From positions 3,224,001 through 3,288,000 of the forward strand of contig NZ_CP019699.1 in the NCBI RefSeq assembly GCF_002005165.1: DNA of 64,000 nt, read 5' to 3'. The first letter of the stretch is position 1. Every line of letters begins with the position of its first letter. The stretch is from Novibacillus thermophilus. Lineage in GTDB: Bacteria; Bacillota; Bacilli; Thermoactinomycetales; Novibacillaceae. Position numbers and translations under genes: made by a program. Positions 1-8,298 of the stretch are shown one piece after another. The notes under the pieces were generated by a model. The model ran no database searches and had not been told where the DNA came from. It worked only from the letters and a program-made list of their open reading frames with translations.

Positions 1-344
1 TGTATGACATAAATGTGGGCCTGTTTAAACTCATGTTTAATGGGAATTCCCGACTTGGCAAGCCAAAACGCTCTTTGATACATGTCCCGAACCTTGCCTT
101 TAATTTTCATCTTTTCATCATAATGGGGAAGCATCCCCATGTATTCAACCGAAAGCACCGGATAACCAAACCCATCCAGCCACTTCACTGTACAGGGGCG
201 TCCGACCTCATCATCAGGCAATTCAGCATGATCATTGATATACCCTTCGTAATACGCTTCCAGCGCATCCAGCCACCGATGGTACAGCTCAATTCTCATC
301 CTTTCAGCCAATTCGATAGACTTGGGATATGGTTTATAAAACAT
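1..344 (-). CDS. hypothetical protein, 3' end cut by window edge
   Basis: The frame is open from an ATG at 344-342, 7 bases after an AAGGAGG ribosome site, to the window edge, giving 114 visible residues that begin MFYKPYPKSIELAERMR. The protein is soluble, charged and rich in Trp and Tyr, with no signal peptide, membrane segment or motif that I recognise. It is the left-most visible gene of the ICE and has the same direction as the transfer genes. The plus-strand frame over the same bases is a shadow because only the minus frame has a ribosome site. Function unknown. Confidence 0.6.
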   Translation of the reverse strand, partial: MFYKPYPKSIELAERMRIELYHRWLDALEAYYEGYINDHAELPDDEVGRPCTVKWLDGFGYPVLSVEYMGMLPHYDEKMKIKGKVRDMYQRAFWLAKSGIPIKHEFKQAHIYVI

Positions 345-557
345 TTCTTTTCCTCCTTGTCTGACTATGTTTTCCTATCGAAAAAGGCATTCTAACGATT
401 GTCGTCCGACATGCTTCGACATGAAAAACATCGCAGATTCTATTGTCCGACACCATCTGCTTAAAACCCGTCTTGACGCTAAAAAATAAGAAAAACTAAT
501 TCGATCTGCTCAAATAAAAATACATGCTAACAGCTACAGCTAACGTATTCATAATAA

Positions 558-797
558 TTACAGAAGATTGTATCTATTTTTTCTAAAATATACTAATATG
601 CTTATCCATTGGATAACCAGTCTAAAGAATACTACAAATACATAGAGTACAGGTACTAAAACCGCCGTTAAATATAATATTGGTGTTGCGACTGTTGTCA
701 TAATAAAAAATGTGAATCCGGTTAACACTACCGCGTGTAAAAGAATCCAAACAATCAAATATTTTAATGGTTCCTGTTGAATTTTTTTTAAGGACAT
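558..797 (-). CDS. small hydrophobic membrane protein
   Basis: This 79-residue frame starts at an ATG behind GAAAGGAAGAG. Two or three long hydrophobic stretches (about residues 12-33, 38-58 and 60-70) separate short basic ends, so it should be an integral membrane protein with a Lys/Arg-rich start. It follows the parR-like gene by 27 bases on the same strand and may be its last operon partner. No family is recognised; small membrane proteins of this kind are common in conjugative elements, but entry exclusion or any other role would be a guess. Confidence 0.5.
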   Translation of the reverse strand: MSLKKIQQEPLKYLIVWILLHAVVLTGFTFFIMTTVATPILYLTAVLVPVLYVFVVFFRLVIQWISILVYFRKNRYNLL

Positions 798-824
798 TTT
801 TATACTCTTCCTTTCTGATCAATT

Positions 825-1217
825 CTAAAGTGATATATCGCCGAGTGACATCCCTAAAAAATCGACATTGTCCGCAAAGCCTTCCTGTTTCTCAGCCCTT
901 CGTTTTGATTGTTCTGGCTTGATTGTCGTACCTTTTAACATCGCGACTTGCTTATTTAATTCGGTCACCTGTTGAGATATCGTTTTTAGATTCCGTTCAA
1001 CCGCTTCCAACTTTCCGTCATACCGACTGAGCTTATTGATGAGATCCTGATGTTGATCCAGCAACACCTCAATCATGTGGCTTTGTTTCTCAAAAGCCGT
1101 TTTATACGTAAGGGTAAATTCCACGGCCTGGTTTAGAAATCTTGTCTTTTCACCCCTTTCCGTTAAGGTTTCAAAATAGGATTGAACCCTTTTATTCGGA
1201 CGAAAACCGATCTGCAT
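825..1217 (-). CDS. ParR-like centromere-binding protein
   Basis: A protein of 130 residues starting at the ATG at 1217, which sits behind GGGAGGTGGTGGT; the longer open frame upstream has no ribosome site. The N-terminus (about residues 1-45, MQIGFRPNKRVQSYFETL then Ala/Phe/Leu helices) fits a ribbon-helix-helix fold. Residues 60-100 are a predicted coiled coil with Leu/Ile/Val heptads, and the Lys/Arg-rich tail would be flexible. It lies downstream of an actin-like parM gene, with six TGTTTAACA repeats between them. By analogy with type II plasmid partition, this protein would bind the repeats and link the DNA to the ParM filament. The assignment rests mostly on context. Confidence 0.65.
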   Translation of the reverse strand: MQIGFRPNKRVQSYFETLTERGEKTRFLNQAVEFTLTYKTAFEKQSHMIEVLLDQHQDLINKLSRYDGKLEAVERNLKTISQQVTELNKQVAMLKGTTIKPEQSKRRAEKQEGFADNVDFLGMSLGDISL

Positions 1218-1230
1218 ACCACCACCTCCC

Positions 1231-1525
1231 TGTTTAACAGTATCAACCCTTGTGTCTATTGGCCTTATACCCTTGTTTTTCATGATATGTTTAACAAAAG
1301 TGTTTAACAGCTTAATCGCTTGATATGACAGCGCTCATTAAGCTTTTTCACGCACTCTGTACAACAACAAACCAATTCCCATCAAACTGTTGTTTAACAA
1401 AAACTAAAAAAACAGCTTTTAAACCCATTTGTACCAAGGGTTTTAGCTGTTAACGTGTTTGTTTAACAATTTCACGCAGAATGAGCAATAAAGCCTTTGC
1501 TGATGCACCTTTCTGCTGTTTAACA
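1231..1525. repeat. parC-like centromere: six TGTTTAACA direct repeats
   Basis: Identical 9-mers TGTTTAACA occur at 1231, 1288, 1301, 1391, 1460 and 1517, all in the same orientation. They fill the whole gap between the stop of the ParM-like gene and the start of the ParR-like gene. Repeats next to parM and parR genes act as the centromere in type II partition systems. The first copy also overlaps the leader of the ParR-like gene, so the repeats may also be its operator. The count and positions are read directly; the function is inferred. Confidence 0.7.
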
Positions 1526-1529
1526 AGAT

Positions 1530-2627
1530 TTACCCACTATACGAAAGTCTGTCTTGTGTTTCCTGTTCCATTCTAGGTTCATCTTGTCGTTGCTGTATCT
1601 CCATAAGTTGCAGCATACCGCGTGCCTCAGACAACTGTGGATCTTCTACAATATGAATTTGTTTGGATAGCGGATGCTGTCTCAAAAGGTGCCCAACATC
1701 CGCCGTTGTTCCGCCCGCAAAAAAGATTTTGCGAATAAAACTTATTTTGTTGCCCCACCTGTTTTGTAGGCTGTCTAATACTTTACGGGTGATATGCCGT
1801 TTGCTGTCTTCTATTGTGTTGGAAAAGTCGTACTCGACTCCGTCGTAAAAAACAATCCCGTCATCATTTATAATGTCCTCTGCTTCCATGACAGATATTG
1901 GTGCTCCTACTTTGCTGTGAAAAGCACGCTGAACCATTCGCCGAATTTCCATTGCGCCTACATCATCAAGTGTAAATGACAACTCGGATTGAAGGCGAAA
2001 ACCGTCACGACCGCTTTTAAATACGACAACATCTGCCGTTCGGGTTCCCCAATTAACCATGGCAACCAGACTTCCGTTTCGCATCAACTCAGGGTATCGA
2101 AAAGCCCCGTTTGGATAAAGGAGAGCGTCGTAAATGCTCGTTGCACCTTGTGCATAAATCGACACACGATCAAACGTAATTTTTCTGTCGTAACCGTTGC
2201 CCTTAAACCTCACCCTCGCATTAAAATCCATTAGGAGACGCTTCATTTCCTCTCCCTGAGCTTTAAAATACTCAAAGGGTAGTCCAACCCCTACCCACAA
2301 CCGATCGCCCTCAGAAGACAAAATAGCGGCTGTTGTCGCGATGAGTACTCTCGTATTGAGATGATTCACTTTATTCCGATCAAAAGAATAGGTGGCGTTT
2401 CGGCTTTCCCTTGCCAAGTCGCCTACAAAGAGCCTATAGACTCCCTCCGCATCTTCATATTCAATTTCTATTTCTTTGAGTGAATTCCCATTCGATACGC
2501 CACTCAGTACCTCTTCCATGGAACGGTCATGTGCCGGTGCTACAAGGGAAGGAAAACAAACAGCGTTTTTAAACTCATCAATTCCTTTCACATAACCATA
2601 ACCGGGATCAATTGCTATCTTTTTCAT
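1530..2627 (-). CDS. parM: ParM/StbA-family actin-like ATPase
   Basis: About 365 residues. The start AIDPGYGYVKG matches the phosphate-1 loop of ParM/StbA actin-like proteins (D-x-G-x-G-x-x-K). MVNWGTRTADVVVFKSG near residue 195 fits the phosphate-2 loop, and IFFAGGTTADVGHLL near residue 305 fits the adenosine motif. Length is typical of the family. It would polymerise on ATP to push element copies apart, together with the repeats and the ParR-like gene downstream. The ATG at 2627, behind GAAAGGAGTAAAG, is preferred to the in-frame GTG one codon earlier. It overlaps the end of the upstream lipoprotein gene. A segregation system suggests that the element has, or had, a plasmid-like replicating stage. 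Confidence 0.85.
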   Translation of the reverse strand: MKKIAIDPGYGYVKGIDEFKNAVCFPSLVAPAHDRSMEEVLSGVSNGNSLKEIEIEYEDAEGVYRLFVGDLARESRNATYSFDRNKVNHLNTRVLIATTAAILSSEGDRLWVGVGLPFEYFKAQGEEMKRLLMDFNARVRFKGNGYDRKITFDRVSIYAQGATSIYDALLYPNGAFRYPELMRNGSLVAMVNWGTRTADVVVFKSGRDGFRLQSELSFTLDDVGAMEIRRMVQRAFHSKVGAPISVMEAEDIINDDGIVFYDGVEYDFSNTIEDSKRHITRKVLDSLQNRWGNKISFIRKIFFAGGTTADVGHLLRQHPLSKQIHIVEDPQLSEARGMLQLMEIQQRQDEPRMEQETQDRLSYSG

Positions 2628-3279
2628 CACCTTTACTCCTTTCTAGATGAACGTCATACCAAAGGGTGGAGCCATCCGTATATACCACAGACATATGAAG
2701 TGAGCGCACCGTTTGGTTGTTCGGATTCACTTCAACAAAAATCTCCGCAGGATCAATGGGTGCCACATCCTCAATACCCGTAACCTCCACGACCTTTTCG
2801 GTGCCAGGTAATTTTTTCTCGTCCTTAACAAGGATCTTGTATACATTCTGCCTATCTGTTGTCTGAATGGTTAAATCCCGTTCCCGGAGACTTTTAGCTA
2901 ATTCAATCGGACTATTTGCAAAATCAAGTCCTAACATTTTGAGATCTTGTGCCGTTGTCTTCTGCCAATTCCCCGACTTTGGCAGTTTGATGTAAATCTC
3001 ATCATTTTCTCTCTTCACTTCCGCTAGTGTGCCAAAACCTGTCCCTTGTGTATCTATAGACATGGTGTATTCATCGCCGTCATGCTCCCCGTCATATTTG
3101 ACATGCAGTAAAGTACTGCCTCTTTCACTTTTAACAATATAAGAACCGTGCCATACGGACGGTTGGTCAAGTGTTTTTTCAATCGTGTCCTTTACAACCG
3201 TACTTGCATCCTTATCCGCAATGGAACATGCAGTGAACAACACCAGGATTATGGTACTTGAAACCAAAGTACGTATCAC
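2608..3279 (-). CDS. predicted lipoprotein
   Basis: About 223 residues from a GTG at 3279 behind GGAGGTAGAACATTA. The N-terminus is a short basic and hydrophobic signal ending in the lipobox LFTAC, so the mature Cys should be lipidated and anchored on the outer face of the membrane. The mature part (TLLHVKYDGEHDGDEYTMSIDTQG and onward) is beta-rich and resembles LolA/LppX-like or DUF6612-like lipoproteins, but no family is certain. It overlaps the upstream DUF488-like gene by one base and the downstream parM gene by about 20 bases, so all three are probably co-translated. Confidence 0.65.
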   Translation of the reverse strand: MIRTLVSSTIILVLFTACSIADKDASTVVKDTIEKTLDQPSVWHGSYIVKSERGSTLLHVKYDGEHDGDEYTMSIDTQGTGFGTLAEVKRENDEIYIKLPKSGNWQKTTAQDLKMLGLDFANSPIELAKSLRERDLTIQTTDRQNVYKILVKDEKKLPGTEKVVEVTGIEDVAPIDPAEIFVEVNPNNQTVRSLHMSVVYTDGSTLWYDVHLERSKGDEKDSN

Positions 3280-3758
3280 TAATGTTCTACCTCCAACAGC
3301 GTTAGTTGTTCTATGTTTGAAGGGGATATCTTTTTTCTCTCCTTGCGTATCTCCTTTCCTTGTACAACCGGGATACCCTGTTGATTGATCCATTCCCCAA
3401 TGATTTGTTTGTGGCAGTGTTGTTCATCGCCGCAATCGCAAGCAACCGCAACATCAAAACCTTGGTTTAGCCGTTTAAGCAAATGCCTTAAGTGTAGGTT
3501 CTTTAACGGTATTTTGATGAGTTCATGCTTATACAGCTTCTTATATTTAGGCCACATCCTTGGCCATTTTGAATCCCACTGCCACTTCTCAAGTTGTTTA
3601 AGTAATTCTTCACTTGGTGAAAGTCCTGGAACATTAATCCACCCAGGAATTTGTCGGTTCGTCACCTTAATGAGCAGATTGATGTCCCGATCAGGCGGGT
3701 CTTTGTCGACATGATAGATAAACAATTTTCCCGACAATGAACGATTAAGAGCTGTCAT
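3279..3758 (-). CDS. DUF488-like domain protein
   Basis: About 159 residues from the ATG at 3758. The C-terminal half holds the signature VAVACDCGDEQHCHK, which resembles the Cys/His segment of DUF488 proteins (usual form LLCxExxPxxCHR). The N-terminal half (IYHVDKDPPDRDINLLIKVTN) looks like the strand-helix start of the same fold. DUF488 proteins are short, often found near mobile elements, and of unknown biochemistry. It overlaps the lipoprotein gene by one base. A terminator hairpin lies upstream, between this gene and the 83-residue gene. Confidence 0.5.
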   Translation of the reverse strand: MTALNRSLSGKLFIYHVDKDPPDRDINLLIKVTNRQIPGWINVPGLSPSEELLKQLEKWQWDSKWPRMWPKYKKLYKHELIKIPLKNLHLRHLLKRLNQGFDVAVACDCGDEQHCHKQIIGEWINQQGIPVVQGKEIRKERKKISPSNIEQLTLLEVEH

Positions 3759-3792
3759 AAGTGTGCCCCCTGTTGAAAAATAGTTTCCAAAC

Positions 3793-3819
3793 AAAAAAGC
3801 CCGCTCTAAATTGAGCAGG
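3793..3819 (-). terminator. intrinsic terminator inside the gene train
   Basis: On the minus strand a stem CCTGCTC/GAGCGGG with a six-base loop is followed by CTTTTTTG. It lies between the 83-residue gene and the DUF488-like gene, which are transcribed in the same direction. It is one of at least seven such hairpins within this co-directional run. Confidence 0.75.
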
Positions 3820-3835
3820 AAAAGAGGCGTATGTG

Positions 3836-4087
3836 CTATTTCCTTTGAACTTCCTCGATTATTCGTTGTACATTTGCCAATGACTCATTATGAATTTCCA
3901 ACTCTTCCAGGGCTTTTTCGAGCGGCATTCCCATACTTAACGATAACTCACGAATAATCTTGACCGCTTCGCTAATCTCGAAATACGCATAACACTTATC
4001 TGTTTCACGGTTGTACACGAACGGATCATGCAGATTTAGAAAATCAGGGACGATTTCAACACTTGCCTCAATCGTCACTTTAAACAC
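3836..4087 (-). CDS. hypothetical protein, 83 aa
   Basis: An 83-residue frame starting MFKVTIEASVEIVPDFL behind AAGGGGTG. It has a strand-rich N-terminus and an acidic, helical C-terminus (LEKALEELEIHNESL). No motif is recognised. It is placed 24 bases after a 73-residue gene of the same direction and just before an intrinsic terminator, so the pair could be the end of a transcription unit. Confidence 0.55.
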   Translation of the reverse strand: MFKVTIEASVEIVPDFLNLHDPFVYNRETDKCYAYFEISEAVKIIRELSLSMGMPLEKALEELEIHNESLANVQRIIEEVQRK

Positions 4088-4111
4088 CCCTTATACAAGA
4101 TGTTAACGGTA

Positions 4112-4333
4112 TCATAAACCGGATTTTTTGAATGTCAAATCAGATTGAGCTCTAAAGTGATTCAGAACCAATGCTTTACAATCAAATTGTCCTTTCGCAT
4201 ATCCTTGTTGAAACGAGGCCTTTTTTTCCATCTCAATCAGGTTGATGATGAGTTCCTCAGCTTGAGCTACACTCAATTTCCGGTTATGCACACCCAGCAA
4301 CACAGGGGTCAGGTTATTCTGGGCTAACATCAT
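4112..4333 (-). CDS. hypothetical protein, 73 aa
   Basis: A 73-residue soluble frame whose ATG follows GGAGGAGAGACGAC. It is mostly helical, with the centre (VAQAEELIINLIEMEKKASFQ) predicted as an amphipathic helix. No family is recognised. It sits between the DUF4320-like gene upstream and the 83-residue gene downstream, all on the minus strand. Confidence 0.5.
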   Translation of the reverse strand: MMLAQNNLTPVLLGVHNRKLSVAQAEELIINLIEMEKKASFQQGYAKGQFDCKALVLNHFRAQSDLTFKKSGL

Positions 4334-4370
4334 GTCGTCTCTCCTCCTTTTTTGAAAAACCCCTACTTTT

Positions 4371-4769
4371 TTAACGAATATAGACTTGGCTCGCTTGTAC
4401 CTTTTGCGCCACCACAGGCAGTGTTAAAACGTCCGCCAATGCCCGCCCCATGGATTCTCCAAAAACATAAAAAGCGGTAATGTGGTAGTCCCGCTCCATT
4501 CTCAGGTATACGGTTTCCGGAGCGCCAACTCGACCTGCCGTGTGTTCCACTTGCCACCGATCAGGGTCCAAGTTATGTCTTCTTAGTTCGTTTTGAACCG
4601 CTTCAGCTACCTCTTCTGTCCATCCCCCTTCAATCGCCATACGTTCTACTGCAAAGTCTGCCACCTGATTCGCTTTAAATGTCACTTTAGCATACTGAAT
4701 CATATCCGGCATAAGGAAAAAGAAAAATGCCAATATCGTTATAAATACCACGTATTCGACAGCTCTCAT
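4371..4769 (-). CDS. DUF4320/TadE-like pseudopilin
   Basis: A protein of 132 residues with one N-terminal membrane helix (VEYVVFITILAFFFFLMPDMI, about residues 3-22) after a very short MRA leader, then a soluble domain. Size, the single N-terminal helix and the QVADFAVERMAIEGG segment fit DUF4320/TadE-type minor pilins, which Firmicutes elements often encode beside CpaB and TadC. The Glu at about position 4 resembles the conserved Glu of type IV pilin helices. It follows the Flp-like pilin and TadB/TadC genes of this locus. A hairpin terminator sits just upstream. Confidence 0.65.
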   Translation of the reverse strand: MRAVEYVVFITILAFFFFLMPDMIQYAKVTFKANQVADFAVERMAIEGGWTEEVAEAVQNELRRHNLDPDRWQVEHTAGRVGAPETVYLRMERDYHITAFYVFGESMGRALADVLTLPVVAQKVQASQVYIR

Positions 4770-4800
4770 TTCGTCACCTCACCATCCTTTTCACTAAGGG

Positions 4801-4827
4801 AAAAAGCAGGGCACATATGGCCCTGCT
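4801..4827 (-). terminator. intrinsic terminator after the Flp-like gene
   Basis: Minus-strand stem AGCAGGGC/GCCCTGCT with a seven-base loop, followed by a TTTTTCCC tract. It lies between the Flp-like pilin gene and the DUF4320-like gene of the same direction. A hairpin directly after a pilin gene could raise pilin mRNA relative to distal genes. Confidence 0.75.
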
Positions 4828-4836
4828 TGTCATGTA

Positions 4837-5058
4837 TCATTGCCACCCATCCACAATATCTGGAGGAGTATCGGGATCCATGCCTTCTGATGTATCGGCC
4901 ATATCTGTCAAGATATTGTGAGACGCCGGCTTGACATAGTACATGACCAGCCATACAACTCCAACAGCCGCCAACAGTCCGCCCAGGATTAACATCGCTT
5001 GTGTCGTAACATCCGATACCGACTTTTCACTTTTAAGCCACGCGATTACGCTTTTCAA
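4837..5058 (-). CDS. Flp-like small pilin candidate
   Basis: A 73-residue protein with one strong membrane helix (about residues 21-45, AMLILGGLLAAVGVVWLVMYYV) after a charged 18-residue leader, and an acidic, Pro/Asp-rich tail. Size and layout fit an Flp/Tad pilin or VirB2-size subunit, and the gene lies immediately downstream of tadC. The usual Gly-x4-Glu processing site of Flp pilins is not clear (KSVSDVTTQ is the nearest), so the call rests on position and size. The preceding 115-base gap holds an imperfect stem-loop. Confidence 0.5.
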   Translation of the reverse strand: MKSVIAWLKSEKSVSDVTTQAMLILGGLLAAVGVVWLVMYYVKPASHNILTDMADTSEGMDPDTPPDIVDGWQ

Positions 5059-5173
5059 TCATCTCACACTCCTTGAAGATTTTTTCAGTAATTAACCGGC
5101 ACAACACCTAAATCTGTCTTAGGGTGGTGCTCTGCCAGTGTGACCGTGAATGGTCTTCACTTAACTTCCCCCT

Positions 5174-5977
5174 TTAAAATGAACTGAATATTTGAATGAA
5201 GTTGATAGCAAACACCCCTAACGGAATCGCCAGTATCAAAGCGAAAATTCCCATGGACACAAACCGTACTTTCAGCGGTTTTTCTTTAATAATCTTTCGC
5301 ATCCTTTGTTGCCGTAACTGGCGCATCACTTCGGATTGGTTTTGAAAAATTTCATCAGCATGCTGACGATCTGTTGCCGCCGCCTGCCAAATCGCACGGA
5401 CGAACTGTCGCGCTTCAACAATGCCGACATAACAGGCAAAACGTTCTAACGCTTGCTCAGTGTCCATTGTGTCTAAATCAACAGACAATCTTTCCAGATC
5501 AGGCTGTAAAGCTTTAAATTTTGTTTGGCTTACTGCTTGCTTGATCGCTTCATACGGAATGAGCCCCGCCCGCATAAGCAAGATAATTAAGTCAATAAAA
5601 TCGGGAAGTTCCGCGAATACACCTTCCTCTTTTTCTCTAATAGCTTTATTGACATAAAGCATCGGAAAGGCATAAAAGAAGCCGCTCACCCCGACACCCA
5701 GCAGAAGCCAGATCGGCTGCCAAAACACAAGAGCGAGCAGGGCAAATAGTATAAATGCCGCGCCAGCCAGAAGCCATTGTCTGGCCTTGACATCTTCCGG
5801 TGTGTCATCCATTCCCAATCGTTCAAACTCCCATTCTAGTTCATCCCGAACGCTCTCTTTTACCTGTACTTTGTTTCTTAACCAGCGGTACAGATGTTTA
5901 TGGGTATCTGTATCCTTTGGTTGAATGTACAAAGCAAACAAGGCGGTCAAAAGTACCGCCCCTATAAACCAAAGCAT
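5174..5977 (-). CDS. tadC: TadC-like pilus assembly membrane protein
   Basis: A protein of 267 residues with an N-terminal membrane helix, a pair of helices near residues 80-120, a cytoplasmic T2SSF domain (FAELPDFIDLIILLMRAGLIPYEAIKQ) and a C-terminal helix (VSMGIFALILAIPLGVFAI). This is the layout of TadC, the platform protein that works with TadB and the TadA ATPase to assemble Flp pili. The length is normal and the frame is intact, unlike the second tadC copy near 29 kb. It follows tadB by 40 bases. Confidence 0.85.
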   Translation of the reverse strand: MLWFIGAVLLTALFALYIQPKDTDTHKHLYRWLRNKVQVKESVRDELEWEFERLGMDDTPEDVKARQWLLAGAAFILFALLALVFWQPIWLLLGVGVSGFFYAFPMLYVNKAIREKEEGVFAELPDFIDLIILLMRAGLIPYEAIKQAVSQTKFKALQPDLERLSVDLDTMDTEQALERFACYVGIVEARQFVRAIWQAAATDRQHADEIFQNQSEVMRQLRQQRMRKIIKEKPLKVRFVSMGIFALILAIPLGVFAINFIQIFSSF

Positions 5978-6017
5978 GAATGGTCCTCCTTTTTATCAAA
6001 AATTTACCTAGGAGTGT

Positions 6018-6914
6018 TCAAACTTGGGTGATTCGATCGACACGCTGAATACTCCAGGCAACGTACAGGAGTAACCCGCCGACCAAAATGTCACCTACTA
6101 CCGTTTGAGCAAAAGATAAATAAAAATCCGGTTGCATAAAACGGAAAAACAAAAGTACAACAGCTGCAACTCCAATCAAGAATCGATGCTCTTGACGTGA
6201 GTCCGCTAATTCCGTCCGCATCTCGGCCCGCAATAAGCGATTGTGTTGAATGACACGTGCTGTATTCTTAATGACATCACTCGCTTCACCGCCAGACTGT
6301 TCAATCAAGTTCATAATCGTTGCAAACGTTTGAAATCCTTCTACTTGTATGCCCTGCTGCATATCTTTCATAATCTCACTGAGCGGCCGTCCTGAACGGT
6401 ACTCCAGTACTGCCCGATCTAAATGCCCTTTTAGCGGTTCATCCACATCCTCTTTTGCTTTGTCCAGGGCATAGGCAATGTTGTGATTCAAACTGTAAGC
6501 ACTCGAAACAGAAGATATCATCAGTTCGACCTGATATTCCAAATAATCGCGAAATTGATTTTGTTTTTCTTTCAGCCACATCCACGGTATGGACAGACCC
6601 ACGAGCATCCCCGCGATGGTGGCCAAAAGGTTTCCAAGTATAAAGCCGAATACAGCACCTGCAACACCGCACCCATATAATAAAAATGGAGCGAACGCAG
6701 CCACGTTCCACTCCACTTTCTTTGCCTCGTGTATAAACTCTCCTACATTGATGTATCTTAAGAATTTAATTGTTAAAGAGAATGAAAAACGTTTCTTTGA
6801 ATTCTTCGTATCGTTTTGAACCGTATACCATATGCTTTTCTTCTTTTTGGGGATGATCAGATACAGCATGAGAAAAAGCCCGATAGCACCTATCGTGTAC
6901 AAAATGGCAATCAA
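6018..6914 (-). CDS. tadB: TadB-like pilus assembly membrane protein
   Basis: About 298 residues with a first membrane helix, a helix pair at about residues 75-125, the T2SSF domain (YLEYQVELMISSVSSAYSLN and GGEASDVIKNTARVIQ) and C-terminal helices. It pairs with TadC as the inner membrane platform. I place the start at the TTG at 6914 because it overlaps the stop of the ATPase gene (TTGA), which couples their translation; the longer frame upstream runs inside the ATPase gene. Confidence 0.85.
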   Translation of the reverse strand: MIAILYTIGAIGLFLMLYLIIPKKKKSIWYTVQNDTKNSKKRFSFSLTIKFLRYINVGEFIHEAKKVEWNVAAFAPFLLYGCGVAGAVFGFILGNLLATIAGMLVGLSIPWMWLKEKQNQFRDYLEYQVELMISSVSSAYSLNHNIAYALDKAKEDVDEPLKGHLDRAVLEYRSGRPLSEIMKDMQQGIQVEGFQTFATIMNLIEQSGGEASDVIKNTARVIQHNRLLRAEMRTELADSRQEHRFLIGVAAVVLLFFRFMQPDFYLSFAQTVVGDILVGGLLLYVAWSIQRVDRITQV

Positions 6915-8281
6915 GAGACCATTCCCCCTCTCATCCCGTTTGGTATCCACTTATCGAGTTCCATTTCAGTGATGCCTTTTCTTAATAACCTTTCTGTTAA
7001 TCCTTCGCTGAGGCTTGTATTCTTTACGAAAACATGTTTTCCATACGGTTTCCCGTTTTTCACATCCGAAATGTCAAACCGGTAAAGGTCGCGGATGCCG
7101 TCCGGTGTCACTTCCGCTATTTGCGTTATTCGCCTTGTACCGTCAAACATTTCCTCTTGGAAGACGACAATATCAATGGTGTCCATCACCAGTTCCCGGA
7201 TCAACTCAGCAGATAAATTTAACCCTGCACGCAAAATCATTTGAACCAAGCGTTTGATTGCGTCTTGGGCACTATTCGCATGCAAGGTCGTCATGGAGCC
7301 GGTGTGCCCCGTGTTCATCGCTTCGATCATGTCGTATGCCTCCGGCCCACGCACTTCCCCGACGATAATCCGGTTGGGTTGCTGTCGAAGGGCGTTTCTA
7401 ACCAAACGGGACATACTCACATTAGTATTTTCCTGCCCTGTCCCCCTGCATTCCATCGCAATCACGTTTTTGTCAGGATAATGGTCTTTCACACGTAATT
7501 CTTCTGTATCCTCAATTGTCACGATTCGCTCACGCAACGGGATATACTCCGTTAATTTACGGATCAGCGTTGTTTTCCCGCTGCCGGTTGCCCCGCTCGT
7601 GACAATATTGGCCCCTCCCCTCACCAATAATTTAAGGAGTATCATCATCTCTTCTGTTAACAGTCCGCTGTTGATCAGCTTCTCCTCAGACAAATTCACT
7701 TTTGAGAATCGGCGAATAGACAATGATGTTCCGGTTCGTGCCACAGGCGGAATGACAACATTAATACGCGTGCCTGGTAATCTTGCGTCGGCAATCGGCT
7801 CAGCTGTAGTCACCTGTTTTCCAGCTGCATTGAGCATTTTTCTTGCAATGTTTTGTAAAGTAGCTTCATCACGAAACCGGATGTTTGGATCCAATGACAT
7901 TGAACCGTTCTTTTTGACATATACTTCACACGGTCCGTTGACTAAAATATCCGTTACATTTTCGTCCTCAAAAAGGGGAGCCAGCGGGCCTACGCCCGCC
8001 AACTCGTCCACCACACGCTTCACTGTTTCTCCTACGCTCAGTCCTGGATGTTCTACCGATTCCTGCCTTAAATACCCCTCCACAACGACTTTTAATTGTT
8101 CCTGTCTTTCCGGATTCATGATCGCTTCGCCAAAAAGCTCTCGATGTTCTGTTCCCAAGTAGTCCCTGACCTTAGTCAGTAACCGGTCAAAATACCCTTC
8201 TAACGCAAAAGTGCTTTCCTCTGTCAATTGATCCTTGGATTCATCAGCTATCGCTAGCTTAATATCGCTCCAACTTTGCAC
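6911..8281 (-). CDS. tadA: TadA/CpaF-type secretion ATPase
   Basis: A protein of 456 residues. The N-terminal domain contains DILVNGPCEVYVKKNG, typical of CpaF. Walker A is GATGSGKTT at about residues 230-238. The Asp box (VTIEDTEELRV), Walker B (RIIVGEVRGPEAYDMI) and His box (MNTGHTGSMTTLHANS) are all present. It should be a hexameric ATPase that powers pilus assembly on the cytoplasmic side. CpaF and VirB11 are related, so it could also serve the type IV secretion module encoded nearby, which shows no VirB11 of its own. The start is a GTG after GGAGGGAGC. Confidence 0.9.
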   Translation of the reverse strand: MQSWSDIKLAIADESKDQLTEESTFALEGYFDRLLTKVRDYLGTEHRELFGEAIMNPERQEQLKVVVEGYLRQESVEHPGLSVGETVKRVVDELAGVGPLAPLFEDENVTDILVNGPCEVYVKKNGSMSLDPNIRFRDEATLQNIARKMLNAAGKQVTTAEPIADARLPGTRINVVIPPVARTGTSLSIRRFSKVNLSEEKLINSGLLTEEMMILLKLLVRGGANIVTSGATGSGKTTLIRKLTEYIPLRERIVTIEDTEELRVKDHYPDKNVIAMECRGTGQENTNVSMSRLVRNALRQQPNRIIVGEVRGPEAYDMIEAMNTGHTGSMTTLHANSAQDAIKRLVQMILRAGLNLSAELIRELVMDTIDIVVFQEEMFDGTRRITQIAEVTPDGIRDLYRFDISDVKNGKPYGKHVFVKNTSLSEGLTERLLRKGITEMELDKWIPNGMRGGMVS

Positions 8282-8298
8282 ACATGCTCCCTCCTGTC

